The notes under the pieces: model-generated
Told to the model about the DNA's origin: nothing
The model's database searches: none
Seen by the model: only the letters and a program-made list of their open reading frames with translations
Shown: one piece after another, positions 22,210 to 36,600 of the stretch
Numbering within the stretch: position 1 is the first letter of the stretch
Layout: each line of letters begins with the position of its first letter
Source of the DNA: Burhinus oedicnemus
Taxonomy: Eukaryota; Chordata; Aves; Charadriiformes; Burhinidae
Direction: 5' to 3'
Length of the DNA: 64,000 nucleotides
NCBI GenBank assembly: GCA_008921705.1
Contig: VFFE01007631.1
Location: forward strand, 1,304,106 to 1,368,105
Translations under genes and position numbers: made by a program

Positions 22210-25200
22210 ATACTTAATTACATGAAAATTATCTTGTAAAGGTCTCATTAGTCTTTCTATTTGTGCTGCTATTTTTCTACATTAATCATTCCAGCTAATA
22301 TGTGACTGTTATTGGGTCTGGCTGTTTACGTACGGAGAGTTTATATTATAATACTCTGAATCCCTAGCTATGTTCTTGGGTTTTCTTTTGACAGTAGTAG
22401 GGCTTGATTTAACAAAAGGATATATGATTTCAAAACTATAATGAGCTTGCACTAGAGAAAATTCCACTAAGTCAACAGGTGCCTGTTGTGTTGTTTGTTT
22501 GGGTTTTTTTTGTTGTTGTTTTGGTTTGGGTTGGGTTTTTTTAATTTTATTTTTTACTATGCTAGGAACTCTGCAATATGTGACTGTTTTCCTTCAGGTT
22601 CCTCAGCATTATCAGGGCCTTAAATATAATGCATATTGTTGATAGGGGACTCATGTAGAAATGTACTAATTTTACTTTGGGGTTGCTGTGCTGCTGGAAT
22701 GGCAAATATTAGTATTTATGATAATAGAAAGAAAACGAGTAAATTTTTCAGTGCTTGGAGGTGCAGTGTCTATTTATGTTACCTGTTAGCAGATAATGCA
22801 ATCTCTGAAGAACACTGCCTTGGGCTGTGTTCTTGTCACTCCTTCCTCCTTCATATCTGATGGAATAATTGGAAAGATATCCTCCTGGGGACAACTGAGT
22901 TAATGTAGGAAGTGGGCAACTATTTGGTAGCAATCTTGCTTGTTAATTGGAATGATGTCTTAATAACCCAACATGTCATTTTGGATACTGTGGGACATAA
23001 GGTTCTAAAATAGAAGCCCAAAGTGATGTTCTTATCACTTGTCACCATAGATCCAAGAGTACTTATGGATGTTTTATGACTTTGTACCGGAAGACAATTA
23101 ACTCCATTTTACCCTCACATAATGGGAACAGTTGTTCATTAACATATCCTCACTCTTTCTGTAAAGTGTGTTGGATCCTATTTCCATCGTTAAGCCTTCA
23201 GACAATGTAAACTAGTGCAATATATTGTGGTAGATGGATAGGTGTTGGTACATGTGGCTTCCAAAATGCTTTCAACTAGAAAATAATGTAGAAAATACGC
23301 AATAATATGAAATAATATCTTTCAGATCATATTTGGTTGGGGGGTGTGTGTGTGGTGGTAGGGGATTTTTTTGCTTTGGTTTTTTTTTGTGTGTGTGTGC
23401 ATGCTATCTTTCTCCCAATCACACCTATTGTATTACTTAGAACTAGGGGACAAAGCCCTCCCCTTTCTTGTATGCTGTATAATTTCAGTTCCTGCCATGT
23501 CATAAGGACATATCTCTCCTGTCAAAAGGCACTCATAGAAACTTATTTAATTTTTTCCTCTGACCTTACTAAGCCTAGAAAACACAGCCTGTGAACCCTG
23601 ACTATTGATGTGTTAGACATACTGAAACACTAATCAGATGGCAGACTGGCTGATTTCTCTCCTTTTTTCTCCAAGGAGTGCAACAGTTGCTCAGAAATGA
23701 CCCAAATAATTTTTATTAATGGGCCCAACATTACTTTCATTTCAAAAGAGACAAATCATTTAATAAAATGTGTGTTCAGTTGTGTTCATTAGTGCTAATC
23801 AGTAGTTCATTAAACCTTAATCATATCAATTTCAGGCCACTAATATTCAGGTAGTTTAATAAAGGACCCAGCAGTAAAAGCGCACACATTGCATATTCAG
23901 GAGCATATTCATCCATAGCAAACCCTACTTGAGTACAGGCTGTCCGTTCAGTTGGGTATCAGGGATGTGATAATAACACATGAAAGCAAAGAAGTATATG
24001 TGGCAAAACACCACCGATACAGTTTTAACTATAGCATGTGCCTTGCTTATATATTATGAAGCCTTTGTCCCATAGAGCACTTCGCTGGGAGTGCTGTTTG
24101 AGCAAGGAGTGCATCAGGCTGAAACTTTTGACTGACAGAGTTAACCTCGTTAGTAGAAACAGCAAAGTAACGTGCTGAGGGAAATCCCAGGACAAAATCT
24201 AAATATATTGGGAATGCTTAGTATTTTGCAAGGATGATTTGTTAAACAGCTTATTGGAGAATACTATGTATAGTCTCCAGTTCATAAAGTAATTAACATA
24301 TGTAAAATTTTAGGCGATGTGTAGTTCTATTGAAGTCACTGCTAATAATGTCTTATTCATAGCTCATGAATCTAGCTTAGTACTTTTCCGAGATCTCGTG
24401 CTGTCTTCCAAGAATGGTTGTTACCAGTTGAACAATCTGTTCTGGATGTGTGATGCCCAAACAGTGCTACAGACGATGCTGAAAAATATGCTTCAGTTAT
24501 TACTATTTACGTATTAAAAAGTCACTCTGAATTTCATGGTTTGCACTGAAGTCTGAGGAATAAGAGTGACTCCTATTGCTATACTAATTCTGTGTCAGAG
24601 CTCAGATGTGCCAGAAATATCATGAGCTGGTTTATTCCAGTAAAAATTTTATACTAATGCATGTTTGTACAAGCATGTCAGTCCTAATTGCTTCTGTGAA
24701 TCAAACAAGAGTTAACAGCTGGTTAGGAAGATGAAATTTTGGGGAGAAGCCTGGAATTACTTGCTGCTTGTTCTTAAGATCTTTTCTTCATTGAAATCCA
24801 GTCACAGTTTTGGAGATACTGGTTTCTGTATTTTAGGTGGCCATAACTGAAGAAGCTATAGCAACATGTGAGTCTCTTCCCTCCAAGAAGTGCAGTGTAC
24901 TATTTTTATCATATATAAGATGTCATCACATAGTGAATTCATCCTTCTAATCCTGCCCAGGTAAGAAAATTATTAACTTGAATTGGACCCCTACTTTAAT
25001 CTCCTTTTTCACTCTCTATCATCTCTTTTTTTCTGACTTAGCAGTTCTCATGGACAGTGTTGACCCATTTCAGTGAGAGATCTTGATATTTGTATTGAAT
25101 TTTTGTCCTAGAATAAAACATTGTGCCAGAAAGAAAACAAGAATTTACCTCTTCCGTCCTGTAGATTGAATACCATATAGAGCCTATTTCCTTTATTTCT

Positions 25201-26440
25201 TGCTCTATAACCACCCCTTTCTCCTTTCCTTCTTTTTTTCTTGATCAAATAAGGAAGTGAAAATGTTATGGGAAGATATATTCTATACCAACAGCATTTA
25301 GTAAATGAATTTCCAGGCATATTAATGCAATAGAGTCGTAAGTGTCTCTGCTAAGATAGCTATATTCATCATGTCTTTACTAAGCACTTTTGTATAGGTA
25401 AGTAAATGGTGTATTTGTTTTCCCAGCCTACTCTCATCAGAAATGCACACAGAATGATCCTAGATCATTGCTATTTAATGTCTTGATAGTTTTTACAACT
25501 GTGTATTCATCTTGCCTGTCTGAGGGTCTCCATTCAGTCTGCCTTTCTGTTGCCTGGAGTCTCATGTCTCATTTTACCACCTCTCTAAAACTCTGCCTAA
25601 AATAAAGCTGACATTACAATAGTGATGGCAAGCTGGGGATGCTTTAACATCCTGGATGGGAGTTTATCAACAGCCCCGAGAGGCAGTGTGGGTTCAGCCA
25701 TTGTTGTCAAACCTGCACTATATCATTGGGGTTTCCAGCCTAGCAGGTGCAGGTTAAAATTTTAGTACAGCATGGTATTTTCTTTTCCTGCTTTTTTGTC
25801 ACATGACACAGAGAGCAGACAAGTCCAGTGGTGACAGACAGGTCTGTGCAGGCAGGTTGGACCCCCTGGGCGCAAATAGCATACTCCATTCTTGGACGCT
25901 TTCTCTGATGCCCCTTCTTTTCTCTTCCTTTGAAGCTTGCAGACATCTTTGGCATATAGGGTGGCAAAATCTGAAAAAAGAGGTCAGATAAGGACAGGAG
26001 GGAGAAGACAGCTCAAACCATGTGCAGCCCAGATTTGGCAGAGTCCAACACAATAGCTTCCAAGGCTTTGCCTAACCATTTGTAATAGGAAGGTGCTTGT
26101 TTTTGTAAAGTCAGAAGAAAATCAAAGCAGAGGTTTTTGGGAAGTCCTAAGAACTGCCAACAACACAAGCTCTCTGACACATACCCTTTGGGATATGAAA
26201 GCTGTTGGCAAAATGAAAAACAGTTCAGCCTACAGAAAGGCAGATGGTGGTCTGGCATGAGATTCTGTTGTACCTGAACTGGTCATACTTAGGAAGGTGG
26301 CATGTCAGATGTTGCAAATTTCAAAATGTAATTGGTCTGATCTGAATATGAGGACTTTGGTAGATGCAAGTTCTTCTGGACCCTGTCTGGAGTCACAGGC
26401 AGTGCTTCAGCAGCTGAAATCAAAGCTGTGTTCTTGTAGG
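22210..26440. other. non-coding stretch, no gene recognised
   Basis: G/T-rich tracts occur at 22491-22550 and 23333-23402. The segment 23690-23930 is AT-rich, with several homeodomain-type words and two ATTCAGGAGCATATTCAT-like pieces, and looks like possible conserved non-coding DNA. Open frames reach 85 codons and none is recognisable. Confidence 0.5.
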
Positions 26441-26445
26441 TGGGC

Positions 26446-26572
26446 TTTTTTCTTTTCTTTTCTTTTCTTTTCTTTTCTTTTCTTTTCTTTTCTTTTCTTT
26501 TCTTTTCTTTTCTTTTCTTTTCTTTTCTTTTCTTTTCTTTTCCTTTTCTTTTCTTTTCTTTTTTTCTTTTTA
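26446..26572 (+). repeat. (CTTTT)n microsatellite, about 130 bp
   Basis: There are more than twenty almost perfect CTTTT units on the plus strand, interrupted once near 26541, followed by a T/A-rich end to about 26585. It produces artificial open frames made of Phe-Ser-Phe-Leu-Phe. The pure polypyrimidine/polypurine character could allow triplex (H-DNA) structure. Confidence 0.98.
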
Positions 26573-26584
26573 TTTATTTATTTT

Positions 26585-29500
26585 ATACTGTCATAAGGGA
26601 TCTCCAAGGGAAAAAAGAATGCATACAGCTAAGCTAAAGAGCAAAGCTCTCAACCAGCAACTGTAACAGACTTATTCTCTGTGGCCTGGGATATCTGGGG
26701 TACATGGACTACTGGACCAGTACCAGAAAGTAAATAATACCATATTGCGAAGTGAGGATGGAAAGAGTGTAATTAGGAAGGCATGTTGCCCATAAAAGTT
26801 ATGTACTGGTATCGCTCAGGACATAAAACAATTTAAACACATGATTTCTTTGCAAAATAGTAAGAATCTAAGCTTAAAATGCTAATAAAATATTGGGTTT
26901 AAGAATAACAGTAAGTGGATATTTGGAAGAGATGAATCCCATGTTTTATACAGGCTAATAAAATATTATGAACTGGATATATTTCTAAAACTGCTACTAA
27001 GGGGGACGAGATGATGCGGGGGGATTGCTAACATGGTGTAGAACCATTAAATTTTGCTCACTGTAGTTCAGGAAATTTTAATAAGAAGTGAACCTTCTCT
27101 TTCTCCTTAATGGCTGTTTGATGTCCTACATGAAATCTGTGTGGGTGGGTTTTCATTCTAATACTCCATAGGCAGACATCCACATCGGGCAATAAAACAG
27201 TATGTTAATTTGCTGTTGTGTTCTCTACAGAAACCAGTACGGGAATGGGGGCTGAGCACTGAAGCTGGGGGCTAGAGACTGAACCTCTAGCAGATAGTCT
27301 GTGTTACCCATTGAATATTATTTAAATAGTTCGAAATAAATATTTTTTGTTTTGGCTTGTGTTTTGGTAGGGTATGGTTGTGTGTATATGTTTTATTTTT
27401 GTGTTTTATAACTGCCTTTAAGTTGGCAGCAGCTATTCAGCCAGCAGAAATGTCACCTGTAAAGCTGGCAACCTGAATTTCTTGTTCTCAGGATGTTACT
27501 TTCCCCACATCTGAGATCCTTTCTGGACATCCTTCATGTTCATTTTGATGTCCTTCATGGTTGCTTGATTTTTAAAAAAATGTTTAATATTAACCTGTTG
27601 CCTTTGGTGGACCTTCAAATGAATTTTACTCTCCACAGCCCTTTCAACTTGGTTGTGGGCTTCGGTTTTCAAAGGAATAGTTTTTCAACTAAGTATGTTC
27701 TGTCTGTACTCTGTTCTACGGTATGAGAGACTAGTGAAAGAGGTGGGAAAAACACACTGAGATGAAGAAAAGAGTTTTGCCTTTTTTTAATTAACTGATA
27801 AAAAACACAGGAAGTGTATTTGAAGTATAAATAAGCCTTGGCTTATTTGAGGTGTAAGATATTGAAGGAGAAAGTTAATAAAAAGAAATGTCAGGAAAAC
27901 TTGAGTGAAATATAGAAACTCCAGGAAAGAAAAGTAGTAAATGATACGTGAGAAACCAGGTTAAATATGGAGAATATAAAAAAGGTGTACAAGAAATCTG
28001 CATCAAGCCAAGGGGCATTGGGGCTGTTGGAAAACCTGAATGGGGTTATTAATGAATGAGGTTAATATTACTAAAAGCTGAAATGGATTGTTTACAGTGA
28101 TATTTGTTCAGAAGAACACCTGAAAATCCTGTGGTAGAGACCATGATAGGCATTTCTTCTGTGAGGAAGTAAAGTAAGGGTTATAATAGATTAGACCTGG
28201 GAAAATTAAAACACCAGCTGAATCGCATTCACAAGGATTCAAAATAAGAAAGACAGGAAATTGGAAATCTGATGGCAGAATATAGAGGAAAGTAATGTAG
28301 AGACAGATGAATAGTGTGTCCTGCAGCCTGCATTGCTGGAGCTGTGGTGAGGTAGTAGTACGTTGTCATAGCAATGCCTGATTTTAAGAAAATGGAGATT
28401 AAGTTTGCAAACACTTCATCAGTTGTTGGGTATTGCAGCCTTTATATATATGTTGTTTGGTGAAAGAATATACAACCATAGTAATTCAGCAGAGTTTGAA
28501 AATGGGCCTAAGGGATTTGGAAGCAGAAATTGCAGTGAAAAATTATAATGAAACTAGTACTCATGTATCAACTAAAATCCATGAAAATCTACCCTAAAGT
28601 GTTGAGGGGTTTTGTTGTTGTTTGTTTTCCCAGTAAACCTGTCTGCATAGACACTGGGAGGAATTTTACAACTGAAACACATGGCTTACAAGAAGTACAG
28701 TTGTTTCTGTGTTGGGTGGGTTTCAATTAAGTTTCATTGTCTAAATTCATTTTACTTTGTCTTCCACCCACTTGCTGTGAAAACCATAATGGAAAGATGC
28801 TGGTGTAAGACCATTTGTTGAATGGGGAAATTTTATCTGACAATCTGAACTAATTTACAACAAGGACATTGTAAATAACATCAGGAAAAATGGGCCTTGG
28901 AACTCACTTTGAAAAGAATCAGGATCATAACCGTAGTTATCACTTTAACTAGATATTATAGCTGGAGTCTCAGACACGGCGCAAATTGTTCATAGGGAGT
29001 CTGCAAAGCAATGTATGCATGTACATTTTGTAACAGAAAGGGACTGTAGGCAGATGGCAATGGGGATTTCTGTTGCTGAAGAACTCTGGAGTCCTTAATG
29101 TGTGTTTTAAATACATAGAGAATGTGCACTTACAAACTTGAGTAGTTGGTCAGTACTCTACCTGGAGAGCATATTCCCATTTTTCATTTTCTGCAGTAAT
29201 CCAGCTTAAGCTGTTGCCAGTTTTTATCTTATATTTGATTTTTATTCTAAGGATTTTTTCAAGAGATGGGTTTTAACGATACTTCAAGAAAAATTAAAAG
29301 ACAATTTTTTTCTCATTTCTGTCCAACTGGCACTGCAGACAGATGGAAAGATGTGACTAATAGAGTGGATCACTGTATCCCTATAACTTGAGTCAAAGCA
29401 GAGCAGTGAAACTAAAGGCTCTGGCTTTGGTCCTTTCTTTCCGATCCTTGCCTAAGGCAGACGAAAAGATCAAAGCTTACCATGTCAACAGGTATAAAGA

Positions 29501-32500
29501 TGATGTATTGCCTTTCTGCAGTATTCTCCAAGTCTGATTTACGCTGCACGGAGCACAGAACTAGTCGAATGGTAGAGCTTAAATAAAGTGTTGGTAAATA
29601 TCTGAATTACTGAGGATGAACTTTGAAGAGAAAACCAGCTAGCTAGTTCTTTGGTTTGTCACTCTCATGCCTTGTGTAAATAATGTCAAGATGCATTGGG
29701 ACACCTTTACTTGTTCAGATAGAGATACAAGTCAAACTGAATGTTTCATCATACCGTTTTCCCCCTAGCAGCTGAAGGAGTCCTTTGATGGAGTTTCACT
29801 AATCTAAAAGGGGACTTCTTCAAAAGTTCAACATTTTCAACAGCCAAGTCCTCATCTAGGACAGCTTTCTTTGATATTTTCTTTAAAACTGAACCTAGTA
29901 ATCACTAGCCATGAGTTACAGAAAAGGAACAGTGCCCATTTTGTAGGCCATAGGTTTATTGGCAATCATTTCCATCTTGGAATGGGAAGGGAAGAGCTCA
30001 CTTTTCACAAAGCCCCAGAAAGGATGCTTTTTGGTTTTGTTCCTTTGGAGGTAGAAGCAGGATTAGATATAACTGTGTGCCAGGTATAAATTCTTTATGG
30101 GAATTGTGGCTCAAGAGCCTCATACTCACGTTTCCTTGAAGCAGGCTATAGCTGGAGCCTGTAAGACTTGTGACCTGGCCAAAAGTAGAAGGGAGATCTG
30201 GTGGTTGTAAAGATGTATCCCAGCCCAGAGGCTGCAAGGAGAGTGGGAGGCCCTTGAACTGCTGTTTCCATGAGGTATGTGAGTGATGCAGTGACACATA
30301 GTTTAGTTTGGCTTAACAAACTTCTGTCTGACGACATCATCATTGAGGATAACTTTTTTTTTTCTTTTTTTGTCTGTAGAAGAAATGAGACTTTGACCAA
30401 GATTGCCTTCTAAAAAGAAATATTTTGATGGTTAATGGCTTTGCTCACACGCATGAAATTATTCCGTATGAGATGTACAATTATTTATATGATTTTACCA
30501 CCTACGTGTCCTGTTCTCCCAGCTATTTTGCAGATACGCCCCAGATAGTCCCACTAAATATTAAATATCATTGTTCATGTGCAAAGGGCCTGGTTTTCAG
30601 TTTCCTTTGAATCCAGCTGTCCAAGGGAAGACTGTTTCCTCTACAGCACCAGAATGAAGTACAGAGTAAAGGCATTGAAGTATTGGACAAAAAACACTCC
30701 AGTCAGATGTTGCCATCAGACAAAAATCACAGTGGACATCTGTTGGACTGTATGCCCATCCTACTGAAATCTTTTAAGGATCTGGTGAGTTACTCTCGTG
30801 CTTAAACAGAAAGGAAAATTGAATGCAGAATATTTGCGCAAAGCTCTTTTGGAAACTATCTTCACTATGCCCAAAACCACACTAGAAACTTCATAGCTAC
30901 AGAGAGAAGATGTTTCTGCCTCTGGGAGCTTGGTATCTAATTAACATCTTGGTTCATGTGAGCCCAAGAAATGACTTGAGAGAGAAATGAGATGAGAAGT
31001 GGAAGGGCTATATTTACAGTAATACAGTGATATGACAAGAGTTTGATCTCTCTCAATTTCTAGATTAAGCTGCATCAAATTCTTTCTACCTTTTTTTTTT
31101 TTTTTTGTATTTCAGTTATTCAGGTAAAGCTCACTTTGCCAGGTCATATACAAGGGATGGCTTATGGGGGAATTTAAATTAGGAAAAGGTCATGGTCTGT
31201 TGAATTGGAAGATATTCCCTATGTAAGGAGCAACGTGGAGTGTTTGAGCAAAAAGAGAAACTAATACACAGCTGCTTTCTGAAGCCTAACTTTGAATGCT
31301 TTGATCAGATACCAAAACATTTAAAAAATAAAAATAAAAATTTCCAAGGTAATGCTGTAATTCATTTTGTAGATGTGAACTTACTTGTACATGTGGGCAT
31401 GCCCGAATGCTAGGGATGCTGCATTTCCCGAGTGCTGACAGGTGCAGATCTGATGAAAACCTCCCGCGGTGGCAGAATACATCCCTAATGCTGCCATGCA
31501 CTGAGCTGCTGTGAAAGCTCTGTGGCTGGATGGCTTTACCAGATGCCTGGAAGTGGCACAGGCAATGACACTGCTGTGGCAGTGCTCTGTGGCAGTCTCA
31601 CTAATACCTCCTTGTGTCCCACTGGGGAGGGAAGCGTGCTGAGTTGGGTTAACAGCTGTGAAGCCTCACGAGCTGGGCTGAACTTGCAGGACCACAGTTC
31701 TGAAACTTGAATTGCTTTGCAGGACTGCAGATGTCTTTGGCTCTCCGAATTAGATATGCATATAAATCATGTCATGAAAGCCTGTAGTTAGTCATTCCAG
31801 AGCTGCTAAGATGCTTTGATGTGCTTGGGTTAGATGGTGAAGAAACGCTAGCTCAACTGGCAATATCCCACAGAGGGTAGATGCATGCATATAGTATGAA
31901 TATAAATTCTCTTTGAGGCCTTACAGAGAAACAGGGCTTACATACAAATCTGACAAACTATTTTGGGTTTCTGTAGGAGGATCTGAAAAGTGGAGTGTAC
32001 AACAGAAAGACTGTATGTGGAGTGCCGCTTTGAAAATTGCAGGTAAAAACCTGCATGTGCTCTTAAGAATGAATGAAGTACCATTTTGTTTGTGGTAGAA
32101 ACAGGCAGAGAAAGGTCATAGCACTAAGCATGGAGTTTGCAGTGGCTTCGTTTGATGAATGAATGGGACTCGAATGCCAGTGATTTGTCCTGAATCTGAG
32201 GGCACTGGAACGGAGCCCTGGTCCATGCCCTGCACTCCTCTCTGTGCATTGTGCTTTTCTTGTGTCTATAAACTGCTCATATGTGAGAGGGATAGTATAT
32301 TTATAACACAGATAAATCAGCACTTATTTATTTCTTTATAGCCACAGGCTTATCTGAATGCTGACAATTGAGGGATTCTGTGTGTGGGAGCATGAGTCAA
32401 TATGTTTATTCTCTTCTAGATAACAGCAGTAATAACAAGCCCACCATGAATTGTATTAAGCCCTGTTAATTTTCTGTCTGTTCTGGGAGCTATAGGTTTT

Positions 32501-33530
32501 TAGTAGTGTTTGGTTTTGGGGTGGGTTTTTTTGTTTGTTTGTTTGTTTGTTTGTTTTTTGTTTTTAATTCTTTTTCTTGTAATGATTTCTGTCTCAAAAT
32601 AAGAGAGAGAATTTAGTCTTTTGTAATGACAATTAAACACAGTGTGAAAGATCATAGCCTGAATGTAATAGCCAGATTCTTGAAATTTATTAACTGAGGA
32701 ACTAAGTGAATAATTCAAAACAAATAGCTTTCTTGAGAAATGGACCCTCCAGCATTGTTCATATTTTCACTGGGCAGATCATATTGTTGCCATCATTCTT
32801 TACATCAGAGTAGATAGCACTGGTTTCAGCTGAGGCTTTCTTTTAAAGTAAGCTCTTGCCCTCCCAGAGGAGTAAGAAATGTAACTGCATCGCATGGGTT
32901 TTTTTGTTCTTTTTGGTGGGTGTTTTGGTCCTGCTTTTTGACCTGTCCTTTTGAATTTAGAGGGTTGGCTTGCTTTTCAAAACATACCTGTGTGCAACAA
33001 CATCTTGAACTTGTTGAGGGGAGAGTGATTTATTGTGCAGTCTTGGACCAGCATCTCAAGAAAGCTCTGGCCTAAGCCTAGATCAGTTCTATCCTGATTT
33101 GTAAGGAGTCTCCCCGTGCCAGAGAAGGACAGATCTCAGCGGTGATCTTCATCCTGCTTTTTAAGTGGTCTCATAGAAGGAGTGTGTTGAAGGTAAGGAG
33201 GAAGACTTTTAGTTTCACAGTTTTGTAGAAAGCAACATGTAAAGTAGAGCTTTGATGTATATGCAGGATTTCTGAAAAGATGTACTAGAGAAACAGTATG
33301 TATAACTCGAGTTTTCCAAGTGCTGGAAGCATCTTTACCAGAAGCTTTGATTTGTTGTAGTCCAGAGATAATAAACATATATTTGAGGCCACTCCTTTAT
33401 TACTTTGGAGGGGAGTGACCTAGAACAATTAGGACATTGGAAAGCACCGTCTCTGCTGCAGTATTCTCCATATGTAAGATATTTAAGTTACTAGGTGAAA
33501 GGGAAAAAATAGAAGGCAAAACTGTTACTA
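26585..33530. other. non-coding stretch, no gene recognised
   Basis: Open frames here are at most 100 codons, without domains or convincing splice boundaries. T16 lies at 31091-31106 and a (GTTT)n tract at 32531-32558. I see no nameable transposon over nearly 7 kb, which is low for vertebrates other than birds. Confidence 0.5.
32510..32570 (+). repeat. (GTTT)n / G-T-rich tract
   Basis: GGTTTTGGGGTGGG is followed by seven T and about six GTTT units, then T6-G-T5. It is one of about a dozen G/T-rich tracts in the window with a similar GGG-T(n)-GTTTG arrangement. Confidence 0.9.
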
Positions 33531-33534
33531 TTGC

Positions 33535-33620
33535 TGGTCAGAGACATGCAGCAGGCTAGTGGTAGAGAAGGATTAAAATTTGGTTCACTGGCAATTCCTT
33601 TCAATATCAGAGTCATGGGC
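33535..33620 (-). mobile_element. probable MIR-type SINE fragment, antisense
   Basis: GGTCAGAGACATGCAGCAGG (about 33537-33556), CTAGTGGTAGAGAAGGATT and TTTGGTTCACTGGCAATTCC follow the order of the antisense MIR region 'ggtcacacagc ... gtggcagag ... gatttgaac'. Only about 85 bp are alignable by eye, so this is tentative. Confidence 0.4.
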
Positions 33621-33624
33621 CACG

Positions 33625-36600
33625 TGTGTTTTTCCTAAAATGGTTTTGGTATTTACTGATATTCGTCCAGATTTCTTGGTTTTATTCCAAACTGTACATT
33701 GTACATAGTCTCTATAGCTTTTATTGAGCAATTATTCTTTCTGATTAGCTCATTAAATAAAATACCATAGTTTGAATAACATAGAGGTATATACTTACTT
33801 TTTTAAAAAAATGTACTCAAATTTCATGTTTTGGTTCTTCAAATTTTGTCAATTCTTTCTGTGAACACTTGTCCTTCTAAAGGTTGATTTCTTAGGTCTT
33901 GGGAGGAGGCAGAAGGTGGTGCGAAAACATGTCAAAGACCCTTCAATGAAAAAGTGGCAATTGGTAGGGCTATTGTGCGTAGAGTTAACTGTTGCTCAGC
34001 TCTCTCTAGGACTGAGGAATTGGAAGCAGGGGAGAAAATTATTTAAGATAGGAAATAAAAGGTCAAAGTATAAACTTTGAGCAACTAAAAGTGCAAAAAG
34101 CTACAGCAAGAACCTGATATTTATAGTGTGACAGTTCCATTGTAATCCCGGCAGAGACAAAACCAGGACAGTTTCGCTCCCTTTGTACTTAGAGCCAAGG
34201 AGTGTCATTTTGCAATGCAGGTTAAAGGGCTGTCAATGTGCTGTGAGAATTAGTGGCTTGGGGGATGGCAAAAAAATGCCAGGGACTCCAAGTTTGCAGA
34301 GAACAAAGTGCAAAATAATGTTTCCTCCTCCTACCAGCTTAAACCTAAAAAGAAGCAGCATTTAGCCTGGATCAGTTATTTATATTTAAGAGGGTTTGCT
34401 GCCTTCCCCGCTACTCCCTCTGGGCTAACTCCTGAATGGCTTGAAGTCATTTAGGGGATGTGCAATGAGAGAGCTTCCAAATGAAAAGGGAAAACATTAA
34501 ATGAGTATGTGTTAGCAGTGTAAAGAGACAGCAAGCAAAGATATTTGTGCCAATATGTGCAGCTACTTTTAAAAGCACTTATTTCATGATTAAGTGTTTA
34601 AAAATGGTGTATTTTTTTCCTGTCATCACTTGCAGATCTTTACAAGCTGTTTACTTAATAGAAAGTCTTGACAATTTACCTAAATACTTTGGGGATGTCT
34701 GTATGCTTATCTAAGCATAAACTCTGGCTAAAAGTAGTGGAAGAGCTAGCTGCAAAATGAGTAGTTACTTAAGAATGTGATGCTGCAGGTGCCAACATCG
34801 AAGGCTGCAGAGAATTAACCAGTGAGGCAAGGAGCACGGTCAGCACTAATTTCAGGATATTTTTCATTGCTTACTATTTTGAACGTCCTGAATTCTTGTA
34901 TGAGAATCAAAATCAGCTTCCAAATGAAAACAAGGGAAGACAGAAAATGCGTTTTTAGATTACAAATGATCTGAGTCAGCATAGATTTGTCCAGAACAGG
35001 CAAAGCAAGTCAGTCCTGCCTTTCAGTTTAGCAGGATCAGGCAAGCACCTAAAAATAAAGGAAGAGAAAGAGGACCTCAGCTAAAGGGCGGCCTTGATGA
35101 TGTAGAAAGTAAAGAGTGATTGCTCATTTGAAACAATGGCCCAAATTTGACCAAGATAGAAAGCCAGGTAAATAAGATGCATTTAATTATAATTTGGCAT
35201 GCATTCCCCCTCTTTAAATTTTAAAGCAAGATAAGCTACAAGTATTTTAAAGATAATTAGAGGATTTTCATTTTGTTAGGAAAAAAACCTAATCATTCTG
35301 TAATGTCTGCAAATGACTAATTGTGTTGTGTTCCTGAAGGAACTGAGTTACTCCTCTGCTTTGAAATTTGAAAGATAATAAAGCCATTTAATGTTGTAAA
35401 ACTTAAACTCTGAACAATATCTTTACCTATGATTGCCTCAAAGTTGTAGAAGCCTCAAGCTAGACACCTATCAGGGCTATCAGATTTTATGGTGATTTTT
35501 GTTATATGTAAAAAAGAAAAAAACCAAACCACAAAACCAAAAAAACCCCAAAACAACAAACCATCAAACCCAAAACAACAACAAAAAACCCAAACCACCT
35601 TTTCCACTGAATTACACTTGTGAAACTTCACTTCTGAGATGTAACACAGACCAAGATTTATCTCTCTGCCATTTGTTCCCTGCATTAATCTTGAGGTCTT
35701 TTAATAAAGGTGGGGAACAAAGGGTCAGGATGACTCAAAGAAATGGTAATGGGATACACAGAGCCTTTCACCTGTAGGTCATTGGATCAAGTCTAGCCAG
35801 GATGAATGTTGCCTCAAAGCTTTTCCACCCCTTTATTACTCTGTAGCTCTAAGGGATATAAACTGAAGGACCTATTTCTGCTTTCTAGTAAACTGGTGAG
35901 CAGTGCTGGAAGAAACTACTGCCCCTCTGATCCAGGTCAGTGGCATGGGCAGAGGTATGGGATTTGCCTTCCACATCCAGCTGCTTTGATGAGTGACTGA
36001 AACATGCTGATGAGAGCAGCAGTGGAACTTGCCTTATTGCTGCCTCCACTGTGGTGTTTTTCCTCTTGATCTATGAAAGATGTTATTTTAGCCCCTCAGC
36101 TCCGTAGTAGCATAGTGGAGGGGAGAACAAACAAAATAGAAGTGGGATGTGTCTAGATCTCCACTGGCATGAAAAAAAGTGCAAAAATAAATGAGAGATC
36201 TCTAGCACTTGTTTGTGGGGAATCCCCACAAACATAGACCTGTGAGTATGTGTCGCCTGTGGGAACAGGAAAGTGAAATCAACATACACTTAAGTTGCCC
36301 TGTAATTTTCAAGATTTACTACAAAAACATATACAGTCTTGTAGAACCTGTTTTAGAGGAATGAAATTAACACAAGACCCTCTGGCTCCTGCAAACTCTG
36401 ACTCAAATGAAATAATAGGCATAGCTTTCAAGTACGATAATTGAGTGTCTAATACTTGGTTTATAAATGGTTGGAAGTAAGTGGGCTTTTGTGCATGTCT
36501 GTATAGGGGTTTTTGTCTCCCCCTTTTTTTAAATGACCTGGAAATATACTCTGAATATAATATACTTAATATACTATAATAATATACTCTGTTTCTATTG

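Noticed and set aside
26297..26637. Two overlapping frames of about 65-99 codons with Phe-Ser-Leu repeats
   Set aside because: They are translations of the (CTTTT)n microsatellite.
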